Shown here one piece after another: positions 32,846-42,208 of a stretch of DNA of 64,000 nucleotides. The notes under the pieces were generated by a model that was not told the DNA's origin, did not search any database, and saw nothing but the letters and a program-made list of their open reading frames with translations. Position numbers and translations under genes: made by a program. The first letter of the stretch is position 1, and the number at the start of each line of letters is the position of its first letter. This DNA is from Micromonospora rubida (GTDB lineage: Bacteria; Actinomycetota; Actinomycetes; Mycobacteriales; Micromonosporaceae), in assembly GCF_009908295.1 (NCBI RefSeq), contig NZ_JAAALO010000011.1:81583-145582 (forward strand), read 5' to 3'.

Positions 32846-33655
32846 TCAGGGCTGGTCGTCGCGGCCCAGCTCCCAGCAGGCCACGGCGGTGGCGGCGGCC
32901 ACGTTGAGCGAGTCCACCCCCCGCCGCATCGGGATCACCACCCGCACGTCGCTGGCGTCCATCGCGGCCCGGGTCAGCCCGGCCCCCTCCGCGCCGAGCA
33001 GCAGCGCCGAGCGGGCCCGGGCGGCGGCGTCGAGGCGCTGGATCGGCACCGCGTCCGGCGCGGGGGTCAGCGCCAGCACCGCGAAGCCGGCCGCCCGCAC
33101 GTCGGCGAGCGCGTCCGGCCAGGGCGCCAGCCGGGCGTACGGCACGGCGAAGACCTCCCCCATGCTGACCCGGACGCTGCGCCGGTAGAGCGGGTCGGCG
33201 CAGGACGGGGAGAGCAGCACGGCGTCCACCCCCAGCGCGGCCACGGCCCGGAAGATCGCGCCCAGGTTGGTGTGGTTGTTGACGTCCTCCAGGATCACCA
33301 CCCGCCGGGCGTCGGCGAGCACCTCGGCCGCGTCCGGCAGCGGTTTGCGGTGGAACGAGGCGAGCACCCCCCGGTGCACGTGGAAGCCGGTGGCCCGCTC
33401 CAGCACGTCCGGGGTGGCCGCGTATACGGGGGCGTCGCCGGTGTCGAGGTCGGCGAGCTGGTCGACGCGCTTGGCGTCGACCAGGAACGACCGGGCGGGG
33501 TAGCCGGCCCGCAGCGCCCGGCGCAGCACCAGCTCCCCCTCGGCGATGAACAGGCCGTGCGGCGGCTCCCACCGGGTGCGCAGCTCCACGTCGGTCAGGG
33601 CGCGGTAGTCGGCGATCCGGTCGTCGTCGGGGTCGGTGATCTGGTGGACGGGCAC
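32846..33655 (-). CDS. SpoU/TrmH-family RNA 2'-O-methyltransferase
   Basis: A 269-residue SPOUT methyltransferase. The three knot motifs are present: NNHTNLGAIFRAVAALG (motif 1, near residue 125), SALLLGAEGAGL (motif 2, near 220) and IPMRRGVDSLNVAAATAVA (motif 3, near 245). The N-terminal 100 residues are the substrate-binding domain (LFIAEGELVLRRAL). It should methylate a ribose in rRNA or tRNA using S-adenosylmethionine; the target nucleotide is unknown. The GTG at 33655 has a CAGAAT box six bases upstream and may be leaderless. It is convergent with the serine hydrolase and divergent from the TPP enzyme. Confidence 0.87.
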   Translation of the reverse strand: MPVHQITDPDDDRIADYRALTDVELRTRWEPPHGLFIAEGELVLRRALRAGYPARSFLVDAKRVDQLADLDTGDAPVYAATPDVLERATGFHVHRGVLASFHRKPLPDAAEVLADARRVVILEDVNNHTNLGAIFRAVAALGVDAVLLSPSCADPLYRRSVRVSMGEVFAVPYARLAPWPDALADVRAAGFAVLALTPAPDAVPIQRLDAAARARSALLLGAEGAGLTRAAMDASDVRVVIPMRRGVDSLNVAAATAVACWELGRDDQP

Positions 33656-33774
33656 CCGGCGATTCTGCCGGACCGCGCCGCCGCCGCCGCGCGCCGGTCG
33701 CCGGTCGGCGTTTTCCCCGGGTACGACGGGGAACGCGCCCGCGGACAGCGGACGCTACCGGAGGGACCTGACGG

Positions 33775-35631
33775 GTGAGCGCGAACCAGGCGGGCGGGCC
33801 GACACCGGACGGACAGGGCGGCCTGCCGAAGAGCGCCACCGTCGCCGACCACATCGTGGCCCGGCTGTCCCGGTGGGGAGTACACCGGTACTTCGGCTAC
33901 CCCGGCGACGGCATCAACGGCATGACCTCGGCGCTGCAGCGCGCCGCCGGGCGGGCGGAGTTCGTCCAGGTGCGGCACGAGGAGACCGCCGGTTTCGCCG
34001 CCTCGGCGCACGTGAAGTACGGCGGCGGCCCGCTCGGCTGTGCCCTGGTCACCAGCGGCCCCGGGGCGGTCCACCTGCTCAACGGCCTGTACGACGCGAA
34101 GCTGGACCACCAGCCGGTGGTGGCCCTGGTCGGGAACACCGCGCTGACCGCCGAGGGCGGCAGCTACTACCAGGAGATCGACCTGCTCGCCCTCTACAAG
34201 GATGTCGCCTCGGCGTTCCTGGCCCAGCTCGACGACCCGTCCCAGGTGCGGCATTTGGTGGACCGGGCCTGCCGGACGGCGCTGGCCCGGCGTACCGTCA
34301 CCGCGCTGGTGCTCCCCCTGGACGTGCAGGACCGCCCGGCGGTGCCGGACCCGCCGCACGCGCACGGCTACTACCACACCAGCGCCGTGCCGAGCAGCGC
34401 CACCACCGTGCCGCCGGAGGCGGACGTGCGCCGGGCCGCCGAGGTGCTGCGCGGCGGCGAGCGGGTGGCGATGCTGGTCGGCCAGGGCGCGCTGGGCGCC
34501 GAGGCCGAGGTGCGCCGGGTCGCCGACCGGCTCGGCGCCGGGGTGGCCGTCGCCCTGCTCGGGTTCGCCGCCGTCGACCACCGCGAGCCGTGGGTGACCG
34601 GGGCGATCGGGCTGCTCGGCACCCGGCCGAGCTGGCAGCTCATGCGCGACTGCGACCGGCTGCTGATCGTGGGCAGCAACATGCCGTACTCGGAGTTCTA
34701 CCCGCCCGAGGGGCAGGCCCGGGCCGTGCAGGTCGACGTGGACGGCACCCGGATGGGGCTGCGCTACCCCACCGAGGTCAACCTCACCGGCGACGCCGGG
34801 CCGACGCTGCGGGCGCTGCTGCGCGAGCTGGGCCCCGGCCCGGCCCCGACCGCCTGGCGGCAGAAGATCGCCGACGCGACCTCCACCTGGCGGCGGGCCC
34901 AGCGGGAGATCGCCGGCCAGTCCGCCGACCCGGTGAACCCGCAGTCGCTGTTCACGGCGCTGGACGACCAGCTACCCGGGGACGTGATGCTCTCGGTGGA
35001 CTGCGGCACCAGCACCGCCTGGTACGCCCGGCACGTGCGGGTCCGCCCCGGGATGCTGGCCAGCCTGTCGGGCACCCTGCTGTCCATGGGCGGCGGCATG
35101 CCGTACGGGATCGCGGCGAAGTTCGCCCACCCGGACCGGCCGCTGGTGGCGCTGCTCGGCGACGGGGCGATGCAGATGAACGGGGTCAACGAGCTGATCA
35201 CCGTGGCGAAGTACTGGCGGAGCTGGTCGGACCCCCGGTTCGTGGTGCTGGTGCTGAACAACCGGGACCTCGCCTTCGTCAGCTGGGAGCAGCGCTCCAC
35301 CGAGGGCACGCCGATGTTCCCGGCCAGCCAGGACCTGCCCGACGTCGACTACCACCGGTGGGCGGAGGTGCTCGGCCTGCGCGGCGTCCTGGTCGACTCC
35401 CCCGACCAGGTGCCCGACGTGTGGCAGCGCGCCCTGACCGCCGACCGGCCGACGGTGATCAACGCGGTGGTGGACCCGGCGGAGCTGATGCTGCCCCCGC
35501 ACTTCACCGCCGAGCAGGCACGCAAGACGGCGGCGGCGATGCTGCGCGGTGACGCCGACCGGGCGGGGATCATCCGGCGCGGCGTGCCCAGCACCGTCGC
35601 CACCTGGCGTCCCCGCCGCCGCGACGGCTGA
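33775..35631 (+). CDS. TPP-dependent enzyme of the pyruvate oxidase/acetolactate synthase family
   Basis: A 618-residue thiamine-pyrophosphate enzyme. The N-terminal domain has the catalytic glutamate (VRHEETAGFAASAH, near residue 65) and the C-terminal domain has the TPP/magnesium motif beginning ALLGDGAMQMNGVNEL and ending in NN (near residues 460-490). The middle domain could bind FAD or ADP. Overall it resembles pyruvate dehydrogenase (quinone) PoxB-like proteins more than biosynthetic acetolactate synthase, and there is no regulatory subunit gene next to it. The GTG at 33775 follows GGAGGG by nine bases. Its 3' end is part of a short tandem duplication shared with the convergent PBP gene. 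Confidence 0.82.
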   Translation: MSANQAGGPTPDGQGGLPKSATVADHIVARLSRWGVHRYFGYPGDGINGMTSALQRAAGRAEFVQVRHEETAGFAASAHVKYGGGPLGCALVTSGPGAVHLLNGLYDAKLDHQPVVALVGNTALTAEGGSYYQEIDLLALYKDVASAFLAQLDDPSQVRHLVDRACRTALARRTVTALVLPLDVQDRPAVPDPPHAHGYYHTSAVPSSATTVPPEADVRRAAEVLRGGERVAMLVGQGALGAEAEVRRVADRLGAGVAVALLGFAAVDHREPWVTGAIGLLGTRPSWQLMRDCDRLLIVGSNMPYSEFYPPEGQARAVQVDVDGTRMGLRYPTEVNLTGDAGPTLRALLRELGPGPAPTAWRQKIADATSTWRRAQREIAGQSADPVNPQSLFTALDDQLPGDVMLSVDCGTSTAWYARHVRVRPGMLASLSGTLLSMGGGMPYGIAAKFAHPDRPLVALLGDGAMQMNGVNELITVAKYWRSWSDPRFVVLVLNNRDLAFVSWEQRSTEGTPMFPASQDLPDVDYHRWAEVLGLRGVLVDSPDQVPDVWQRALTADRPTVINAVVDPAELMLPPHFTAEQARKTAAAMLRGDADRAGIIRRGVPSTVATWRPRRRDG

Positions 35632-35729
35632 ACCAGCCCCGCCGCCGCCGCTACGCGCCCTCAGCCGCGACGGCTGAACCAGGCCCGCCGCCGCCGCTGG
35701 CGCGTCCTCAGCCGCGGCGGTTGAACCAG
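35618..35729. repeat. 46-47 base tandem repeat across two convergent gene ends
   Basis: GCCGCGACGGCTGAACCAG occurs at 35618-35636 and 35664-35682, and with two changes at 35711-35729. The intervening CCGCCGCCGCCGCT..GCG..CCTCA is also repeated. The first copy holds the stop codon of the TPP enzyme and the third encodes the WFNRRG C-terminus of the PBP on the other strand, so the two 3' ends look like duplicates of one sequence. Confidence 0.7.
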
Positions 35730-37900
35730 CGCAGTGGGTTCGCCGAGTCGTCCTGCTGCTGGCGGGGTGGGGTGGGACGGGACGGCTCCGGGGCGGGGCG
35801 GTGCACCTCGCCGGCCAGCGCCCGGCTGGGCGGGGTGAACTCGCGCACCGGCTGGCCGTCGACGGCCGTGCGGATGGTCCGGGCCACCGCGTCGATCACC
35901 TTCGCCTGCACGGCCGAGCCGACCGAGTCGCCCGGTTCGTCCGGGTTGGCGGCGATGCCGGCCACGGCGACCTGCGGGGTGAAACCGACGAACGTCTCGG
36001 TGGCGTTCTTCTCCGAGCTGCCGGTCTTGCCGGCGACCTGCCGGCCGACGATCCGGTCCACCGAGGTCGCGGTGCCGCCGTCGCACTGGCCGAACGTGGT
36101 CTGCTGGCCGACCGGGCAGCGCGCCGCGTCGGTGGCGGCCCGGGCCACGTCGGCGTCGAGCACCTTGCGGCAGGACGGCTCGCCGACCGGCACCCGGTCG
36201 CCGTCGGCGGCGGTCACCGAGACCACCGGCAGCGGGGCGCAGTACGTCCCCTCGGCGGCCACGGTCGCGTACGCGTTCGCGAGGTCGAGGGGGGTGGTGG
36301 CGGCCACGCCGAGGGTGAACGAGCCCCAGTTGGCCGCGTTGTCCTTCGCGAAGGCGGCGTCCGAGTCGGCCCGGAAGGTGATGCCGAGGCGCTGGGCCAT
36401 CTCCACCACCTTCGCCGGGCCGACCTGCTCGGCCAGCCAGACGAAGTACGTGTTCACCGAGCGGCCGAAGCCGTCCCACATGGTGCGGTAGCCGTCCATC
36501 CACTGCGGGTTGGCGTTCGCCGGGCACCACGTGCCGTCGCAGCTTGCCTCGCCCTCGGCGGCGTACCGGGTGGGCAGCCGGCTGGGCGCGTCGAAGCCGG
36601 TGGCGAGCTGCTTGCCGTTCTCCAGGGCGGCGAGCATGGTGAACAGCTTGAACGTCGACCCGGCCTGGTACCCGTCGACGCCGCCGCCGCCGGAGATCAG
36701 CGGGTTGACGGTGTTGGGGTGGTTGGCCCGCCCGGCCGGGTTCGCGTCGAGGCTGTAGTGCCGGTTGACCGCCATGGCGAGCACCCGGCCGGTGCCGGGC
36801 TGCACGGCCGCGATCGGCAGGGCGCGCTTGTTGTCGTACCCGTACACGGCGGTGGCCTGCTGCTGCGCCGTGGCCTGGATCTTCGGGTCCAGCGAGGTGA
36901 CCACGGTGTAGCCGCCCCGGCGCAGCGCCTGCTCGCGCTCGGCGACGGTCTCGCCGAACGCGGGCTGGGTGAGCCACCACTCGCGCAGGTAGTCGCAGAA
37001 GAAGCCCCAGTCGTCGTGGCCCTGCGCCACGGCGGTGCAGCCGTTGGGCTGCCGGGTAGGGCTCAGCGCCAGCTTCTCCGCCTTGGCCGCCGAGGCCTGC
37101 TCGGCGCTGATCGCGCCGGTGCCTGCCATCGCGTCGAGGACGTACCCGCGCCGGGACAGCGCCGCGTCGGCGTCGCCGTCGATCGGGCTGTACGCGTCCG
37201 GCGACTGGACCAGGCCGGCGAGCAGGGCCGCCTCGGGCAGGGTCAGCTCGGCCGGGGACTTGGCGAAGTAGCGCTGGCTGGCCGCCGCGATGCCGTACGC
37301 GCCGGAGCCGAAGTACGCGATGTTGAGATAGCCGTTGAGGATCTCGTCCTTGCTGAGCCGCTGCTCCAGCGCCGTGGCGTACCGGATCTCCTGGAGCTTG
37401 CGCCCGACGGTCTGCTCGGTGGCGGCCTGCCGCTCCTCGGCGGTGCGGTCCGGGTCGGTCTTGAGCACGTTGCGGACGTACTGCATGGTCAGCGTGGAGC
37501 CGCCCTGCTCGGTGCCGCCGCCGGTGACGTTGGCGACCAGGGCGCGGGCGAGGCCGCGCAGGTCGGTGCCCCCGTGCGAGTAGAACCGCCGGTCCTCGGC
37601 CGCCACGACGGCCTGGCGCAGCACCGGGGCGATCTCGGCCAGCGGCACATCGGTGCGGTTCACGTCGTAGAACGTGGTGATCAGCGTCTTACCGTCGTTG
37701 GCGTAGAGGTACGACCGCTGCGGGGTGATCGGGGTGCGCAGCGCCTCGGGCAGCACGGCGTACGACCCGATCGCCGACTTCGCGGCGAAGCCGAGCAGCA
37801 GGTTGCCCGGCAGCGCCGCGACCGCCAGGACGAGGCCGGCGAGCACGCCGGCGAGCAGCACGGTGAACAGCCGCGACAGCGGCGACCGGGGTGGCGGCAT
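35708..37900 (-). CDS. class A penicillin-binding protein (glycosyltransferase/transpeptidase)
   Basis: About 730 residues. One N-terminal membrane segment (LFTVLLAGVLAGLVLAVAAL) anchors the protein. The GT51 domain shows EDRRFYSHGGTD, QGGSTLTMQYVRN, RKLQEIRYA and LNIAYFGSGAYGI (residues about 105-270). The transpeptidase has STFK (AGSTFKLFTMLAALENG), SVN (FGRSVNTYFVWLAEQ) and KTG (VAGKTGSSEKNATETFVGF). It polymerises and cross-links peptidoglycan outside the membrane. The ATG at 37900 is favoured because the short cytoplasmic tail starts here, but its ribosome binding site is poor and starts up to 38002 are possible. The C-terminal tail is Pro/Gln-rich and ends at the tandem repeat. Confidence 0.88.
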   Translation of the reverse strand: MPPPRSPLSRLFTVLLAGVLAGLVLAVAALPGNLLLGFAAKSAIGSYAVLPEALRTPITPQRSYLYANDGKTLITTFYDVNRTDVPLAEIAPVLRQAVVAAEDRRFYSHGGTDLRGLARALVANVTGGGTEQGGSTLTMQYVRNVLKTDPDRTAEERQAATEQTVGRKLQEIRYATALEQRLSKDEILNGYLNIAYFGSGAYGIAAASQRYFAKSPAELTLPEAALLAGLVQSPDAYSPIDGDADAALSRRGYVLDAMAGTGAISAEQASAAKAEKLALSPTRQPNGCTAVAQGHDDWGFFCDYLREWWLTQPAFGETVAEREQALRRGGYTVVTSLDPKIQATAQQQATAVYGYDNKRALPIAAVQPGTGRVLAMAVNRHYSLDANPAGRANHPNTVNPLISGGGGVDGYQAGSTFKLFTMLAALENGKQLATGFDAPSRLPTRYAAEGEASCDGTWCPANANPQWMDGYRTMWDGFGRSVNTYFVWLAEQVGPAKVVEMAQRLGITFRADSDAAFAKDNAANWGSFTLGVAATTPLDLANAYATVAAEGTYCAPLPVVSVTAADGDRVPVGEPSCRKVLDADVARAATDAARCPVGQQTTFGQCDGGTATSVDRIVGRQVAGKTGSSEKNATETFVGFTPQVAVAGIAANPDEPGDSVGSAVQAKVIDAVARTIRTAVDGQPVREFTPPSRALAGEVHRPAPEPSRPTPPRQQQDDSANPLRWFNRRG

Positions 37901-38042
37901 GGAGCCAAGGATTGCCACGAAAGCCGCGATCCGGCCAGCCCCGGGGGCGATTGTCAGGTAATTCACCGCGTCCTGCCAGGCGCTTCCCCACCTGGTCGGC
38001 ACGTTGCGGGACGAACCTCGCGGGTGGCCGGCGGGAAACCGG

Positions 38043-38867
38043 TCAGCCGGCGGCGAGCGGGCCCCCGCCGGGACCCGGGGTCGCGCCGCCGCCCGGGGAG
38101 GGTGCGGTGGCGGTGGCGACGCTGGCGCTGGCCGCGTCCCGGGCGATCGCGGCGGGGACCAGGCGGCCGGAGCGGTACCCGATGCCGATGCCGGCGATCA
38201 GCACGAAGATCGCCCCGAATGCCTGCAGGGACCCGATCAGCGCGCCGCCGATGCCGACCAGCGGGGCGGCGATCATCAGCATCGCGCCGTCGCCCATGCT
38301 GAACATGCCGGAGCGGGCCACCGCCCAGCCGGTGAGGAACCAGCCCACCGTGTAGCAGGTGGCCCCGACCAGCACGAGCGTGCGGGCCGTGGTGCCGAAG
38401 ACCGGGGCCTGCTCGGTCAGCCCGGCGAACGGCAGCATGAGCACGGTGCCGGCGATGCTGACCAGCAGCCCCGCGGCGGCCACTCGGCGGCTGCGGGTGG
38501 CGGCGAGCAGGCCGGTCAGGGCCAGCAGGGCGAGCAGCCCGAGCCAGACGGCGGCGACCCAGCCGACCAGGTAGAGCTGCCCCCCGTCGGCCGGGTACGG
38601 GTCGTTGCCCACCCCGCCGTCGCTGGCCATCGCGACCACGCCGTACAGCACCGCGTACGCCGGAAGCAGCCAGACGGCGGCGCGGCCGAAGCGGCGCAGC
38701 GACCAGGCCCAGGTGGCGTCGGTCGCGGGACGGGCGGGCGTCGGCTCGCCGACGAACGGCAGCACCCCGAATCCGCCCCCGGTGCGGCGGGAGCCGATCG
38801 GCCCGGCCGGGTCGTGCGCGCCGGGCACCGGGGTGCTGGAGAAGAGCCTGTCGGCGGGATCCTTCAT
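38043..38867 (-). CDS. integral membrane protein of unknown function
   Basis: A 274-residue protein with a 55-residue cytoplasmic N-terminus and about seven hydrophobic segments (AVWLLPAYAVLYGVVAMA; LVGWVAAVWLGLLALLALTG; AAAGLLVSIAGTVLMLPF; LVLVGATCYTVGWFLTGWAV; and two glycine-rich ones near the end such as FGAIFVLIAGIGIGY). The tail is Pro/Gly-rich. I do not recognise the family. It lies upstream of the class A PBP gene in the same direction, with 142 bases between, so a shared transcript is possible but not evident. The 180 bases upstream of it hold only a CCCGGG hairpin near 39024 that may end the SPFH transcript. Confidence 0.65.
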   Translation of the reverse strand: MKDPADRLFSSTPVPGAHDPAGPIGSRRTGGGFGVLPFVGEPTPARPATDATWAWSLRRFGRAAVWLLPAYAVLYGVVAMASDGGVGNDPYPADGGQLYLVGWVAAVWLGLLALLALTGLLAATRSRRVAAAGLLVSIAGTVLMLPFAGLTEQAPVFGTTARTLVLVGATCYTVGWFLTGWAVARSGMFSMGDGAMLMIAAPLVGIGGALIGSLQAFGAIFVLIAGIGIGYRSGRLVPAAIARDAASASVATATAPSPGGGATPGPGGGPLAAG

Positions 38868-39047
38868 GCGTCACCTCGCTGCGCTGGTCGGCGGAGCGGG
38901 ACGCGCTGATCGCTGCGCCGGGCGGCGGGACGCGCCGCGGCGCCCCGGCTCCTGGTCACCACCCGTCCTTCGGACCGATCGTGTCAGGTGCCGGAGCGCC
39001 GCATGAGGGTTATTCGCATTCTGCCCCGGGTTCCGCCCGGGCGGTCG

Positions 39048-40154
39048 TCAGCCCCGCTCGCGCTGGTCGGCCGGGTCGCTCAGCAGGCTGCCCGGGGACA
39101 CCGGCTCGGGGGCCGGCAGCCCCTGCGGACCCTGGCCGCCGGTGGCCTGCGCCTCGGCGACGCGTACCTCGTCGTGGATCTGCTGGGCGGCGGCGGCCGC
39201 GGCCCGGGCTGCCTCGGCGGCCTCCCGCTCCACCGCGCTCGCCCCGTCAGCGGCCTCCGGCGACGGCGCGTCGCCGATCATCTGGCTCAGCCCGCCGAGC
39301 GCGCCGCCCATCCCCTCCAGGGCCTTGGTCAGCTCGGCCGGGATGATCCAGACCTTGTTCGCCGTGCCGTTGGCGATCTGCGGCAGGGCCTGGAGGTACT
39401 GGTAGGCGAGCACCTTCTGGCTCGGGTTCGCCTGGTGGATCGCGTCGAAGACCGTCCGAATGGCCTTCGCCTGGCCCTCGGCCTGAAGGATCCGGGCCTG
39501 CCGGTCACCGTCGGCGCGCAGCACCGCGGACTGCTTCTCGCCCTCCGCGGTGAGGATCTGCGACTGCTTGTGGCCCTCGGCGTTCAGGATCGCCGCCCGG
39601 CGGTCCCGCTCGGCGCGCATCTGCTTCTCCATCGAGTCGCGGATGCTGGCCGGCGGCTCGATCGCCTTGATCTCCACCCGGGTGACCTTGATGCCCCACC
39701 GGCCGGTGGTCTCGTCCAGCACGCCGGAGAGGTGCCGGTTGATCTCCTCGCGGCTGGTCAGCGCCCGCTCCAGGTCCAGCGAGCCGATCACGTTACGCAG
39801 GGTGGTGACGGTGAGCTGCTCGATGGCCTGGAGGAAGTTCGAGATCTCGTACGTGGCCCGGGCCGAGTCGACGACCTTGAAGTAGAGCACCGTGTCGATC
39901 GACACCACCAGGTTGTCCGAGGTGATCACAGGCTGCGGCGGGAAGCTGACCACCTGCTCCCGCATGTCGACCTTGGTGCGGACCGCGTCGACGAAGGGAA
40001 CCAGCAGATTCAAACCCGGGTTCAAGGTGCGCTTGTACTTGCCGAGCCGCTCGACCACGTCCTGGCGCTGCTGCGGCACGATCCGCACGGCCTTGACCAG
40101 GGTCACCATGACGATCAACGCCACGGCGACCAACAGCACCGTCACAAATTCCAT
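39048..40154 (-). CDS. SPFH-domain (stomatin/paraslipin) membrane protein
   Basis: A 368-residue SPFH protein. An N-terminal membrane segment (FVTVLLVAVALIVMVTLVKA) precedes the SPFH domain (RIVPQQRQDVVERLGKYKRT through VIGSLDLERALTSREEINRH) and a long helical coiled-coil region rich in Glu/Arg/Ala (DSMEKQMRAERDRRAAILNA). It should form oligomeric scaffolds on membrane microdomains. The ATG at 40154 is preferred to a GTG at 40163 because GAGGGTGAAGG lies ahead of it. It starts five bases after the NfeD-like gene, a classic bacterial pair in which NfeD is the partner of the SPFH protein. Confidence 0.88.
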   Translation of the reverse strand: MEFVTVLLVAVALIVMVTLVKAVRIVPQQRQDVVERLGKYKRTLNPGLNLLVPFVDAVRTKVDMREQVVSFPPQPVITSDNLVVSIDTVLYFKVVDSARATYEISNFLQAIEQLTVTTLRNVIGSLDLERALTSREEINRHLSGVLDETTGRWGIKVTRVEIKAIEPPASIRDSMEKQMRAERDRRAAILNAEGHKQSQILTAEGEKQSAVLRADGDRQARILQAEGQAKAIRTVFDAIHQANPSQKVLAYQYLQALPQIANGTANKVWIIPAELTKALEGMGGALGGLSQMIGDAPSPEAADGASAVEREAAEAARAAAAAAQQIHDEVRVAEAQATGGQGPQGLPAPEPVSPGSLLSDPADQRERG

Positions 40155-40159
40155 GCCCT

Positions 40160-40633
40160 TCACCCTCTCGCTTCGGGCAGCTCACCCGAGGTGGAAACGT
40201 CGTCATCCCAGACCAGGACCGTCGCGCCCTGGACCTTTATCACCCGCACCCGCCGACCGGGGACGAAGCTCTGCGTCGCATCGAACGACCGGGCGCTCCA
40301 CAGCTCCCCGTCGATCTTGACGAGGCCCTGGTCGGCGTCGACCGACTCCAGCACCAGGGCGGTGGCCCCCTCGATCGCCTCCACCCCGAACGGCTGCTCG
40401 CCGCTGTCCTGGGCGGAGCGGGCGTGCCGGCGGATCGCCGGCCGGGCCACCGCCACGGTGAGCGCCGAGACCACCGCGAACACCAGCGCCTGGACGGCGG
40501 TCGGCGCACCCAGGGCCGCGGCCCCGGCGGCGGCGAACGCGCCGACCGAGAACATGATCAGGAACAGCGTCGTCGTGAAGATCTCGGCGACCGCCAACAC
40601 CACACCCAGTACGACCCAGAACACCGCGTCCAC
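40160..40633 (-). CDS. NfeD-like membrane protein
   Basis: A 157-residue protein of the NfeD type. Two to three membrane segments fill the first 65 residues (FWVVLGVVLAVAEIFTTTLF; LIMFSVGAFAAAGAAALGAP; VQALVFAVVSALTVAVARPA). The C-terminal OB-fold domain has the conserved pattern GATALVLESVDADQGLVKID then GELWSARSF. The serine-protease domain of long NfeD proteins is absent, as usual for the short class. It heads a two-gene operon with the SPFH protein and is divergent from the serine hydrolase at 40744. Confidence 0.87.
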   Translation of the reverse strand: MDAVFWVVLGVVLAVAEIFTTTLFLIMFSVGAFAAAGAAALGAPTAVQALVFAVVSALTVAVARPAIRRHARSAQDSGEQPFGVEAIEGATALVLESVDADQGLVKIDGELWSARSFDATQSFVPGRRVRVIKVQGATVLVWDDDVSTSGELPEARG

Positions 40634-40743
40634 CCCCCAAGAGTGACACGTCGCAGCACGCGCGGCCCTTCGACAAGATCGGTAAGCTCGGCGGCAGCCG
40701 TTCCATGAGGCGCCGCCGGCGCCCGAAAGTCAGTGGAGGAACC

Positions 40744-42060
40744 GTGTCGCTGCCACCCGAGACCGCCCGAGGGGTCGACGCCGCCGTCGCCCGGGCGCAG
40801 TCCGCCGGGCGTACCCCGTCGCTCGTGCTCGGCGTGGTGCGCGACGGCGAGTTGGCCCACGTCGCCGCCGCCGGTGAGCACCCCCGGCCGGACGCCGACC
40901 GGCAGTACCGGCTCGGCTCGATCACCAAGACGATGACCGCGGTGCTGGTCATGCAGCAGCGCGACGCCGGGACGCTGGCCCTGCACGACCCCCTCGACGC
41001 GCACCTGCCCGGCACCGGGGTCGGCGCGCTCACCCTGCGCCAGCTCCTCGGCCACGCCAGCGGCCTCCAGCGCGAGCCCGACGGCCCCTGGTGGGAGCGG
41101 GTCGAGGTCGGCGACCTGGCGTCCGTGCTGGCCGGCGTGGGCGAACACAAGATCGCCTACCCGCCGCACCGGGCCTACCACTACTCCAACCTGGCGTACG
41201 GGCTGCTCGGCGGGGTGCTGGAGGCGGTCACCGGGACGGGCTGGTTCGACCTGCTCCGGCAGCGGATCCTGGAGCCGCTGGGCATGACCCGCACCACGTA
41301 CCAGGCCACCGAGCCGTTCGCCCGGGGGTACGTGGTGCACCCGTGGCACGACACGCTGCGGGAGGAGCCGCGCACCGACACCGGGGCGATGGCCCCCGCC
41401 GGGCAGCTCTGGTCGACGATCACCGACCTCGGCCGGTGGGCCGCGTTCCTGGCCGACCCCGATTCGACCGTCCTCGCCCCGGCGACGCTCACCGAGATGT
41501 GCGCGCCCGTGGTGATCAGCGACCTCGACTCGTGGACCGGCGGGCACGGCCTCGGCATCGAGCTGAACCGGGTCGGCGACCGGGTGTACGTCGGCCACGG
41601 CGGGTCGATGCCCGGGTACGTCGCCGGGCTGGCCGTGCACCGCCCCACCCGCACCGCCGTGGTCGGCTTCGCCAACTCGTACGGCCTGCGGGTCGGCCAC
41701 GTCGGCGGCCTCGGCCGGGAGGTGCTGACCACCGTACTGGACGCGCTGCCGGACCCGGTCGCGCCGTGGCTCCCGACCGACGCCCCGCCCCCGGCCGAGC
41801 TGGCCGAGCTGACCGGCCGCTGGTGGTGGATGGGCGCGGAGTTCGAGCTCAGCGCCGACGCCGCCGCCGGCGAACTGCGGGCCGGCCCGGTCGGCAACCC
41901 GGTCATGCGGTTCACCCGGGAGGGCCCGGACCGCTGGCGGGGCCTCTCCGGCCCGCAGGACGGCGAGATCCTCACCGTGCTCCGCAACCCCACGGGCCGC
42001 CCCGTAGCCCTCGACCTGGCCACCTTCGTCCTGACCCGCACTCCCGACGAACAACCCTGA
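40744..42060 (+). CDS. serine hydrolase, beta-lactamase/class C PBP family
   Basis: A 438-residue serine hydrolase without a signal peptide. The active-site motifs are SITK (RLGSITKTMTAVLVMQQR, near residue 65), YSNLAYGLLGG (Tyr-x-Asn) and HGGSMPGYVAG. The C-terminal 100 residues form an extra beta domain (LTGRWWWMGAEFELSADAA). The GTG at 40744 is supported by GGAGG four bases upstream; an ATG at 40705 is less likely. Family members include esterases, D-aminopeptidases and DD-endopeptidases, so only a general hydrolase role can be given. It ends in TGACCCCCACCCCC, which starts a C-rich tract leading to the second family A hairpin. Confidence 0.82.
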   Translation: MSLPPETARGVDAAVARAQSAGRTPSLVLGVVRDGELAHVAAAGEHPRPDADRQYRLGSITKTMTAVLVMQQRDAGTLALHDPLDAHLPGTGVGALTLRQLLGHASGLQREPDGPWWERVEVGDLASVLAGVGEHKIAYPPHRAYHYSNLAYGLLGGVLEAVTGTGWFDLLRQRILEPLGMTRTTYQATEPFARGYVVHPWHDTLREEPRTDTGAMAPAGQLWSTITDLGRWAAFLADPDSTVLAPATLTEMCAPVVISDLDSWTGGHGLGIELNRVGDRVYVGHGGSMPGYVAGLAVHRPTRTAVVGFANSYGLRVGHVGGLGREVLTTVLDALPDPVAPWLPTDAPPPAELAELTGRWWWMGAEFELSADAAAGELRAGPVGNPVMRFTREGPDRWRGLSGPQDGEILTVLRNPTGRPVALDLATFVLTRTPDEQP

Positions 42061-42150
42061 CCCCCACCCCCACCCCGCGCCGTCCCACCCCCACCCCCGA
42101 CACCACCCCAACGCCATCCCGACGCCGCCCTGGTGCCGGCCTGGTGCCGG

Positions 42151-42208
42151 CAAATTCACGGAAAGCGTGGCCATTCGCCGAGGAATGGCCACGCTTTCCG
42201 TGAATTTG
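42151..42208. repeat. long hairpin repeat, family A copy 2
   Basis: Perfect 26-base arms (42151-42176 and 42183-42208, beginning CAAATTCACGGAAAGCGTGG) with a 6-base loop GCCGAG. It shares the 22-bp stem of the copy at 2123-2172 apart from one compensated base pair. It lies between two convergent genes, flanked on the left by a C-rich tract after the serine hydrolase stop and on the right by a G-rich tract before the DUF3097 stop. The position supports a bidirectional terminator or transcription-collision barrier. Confidence 0.8.
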
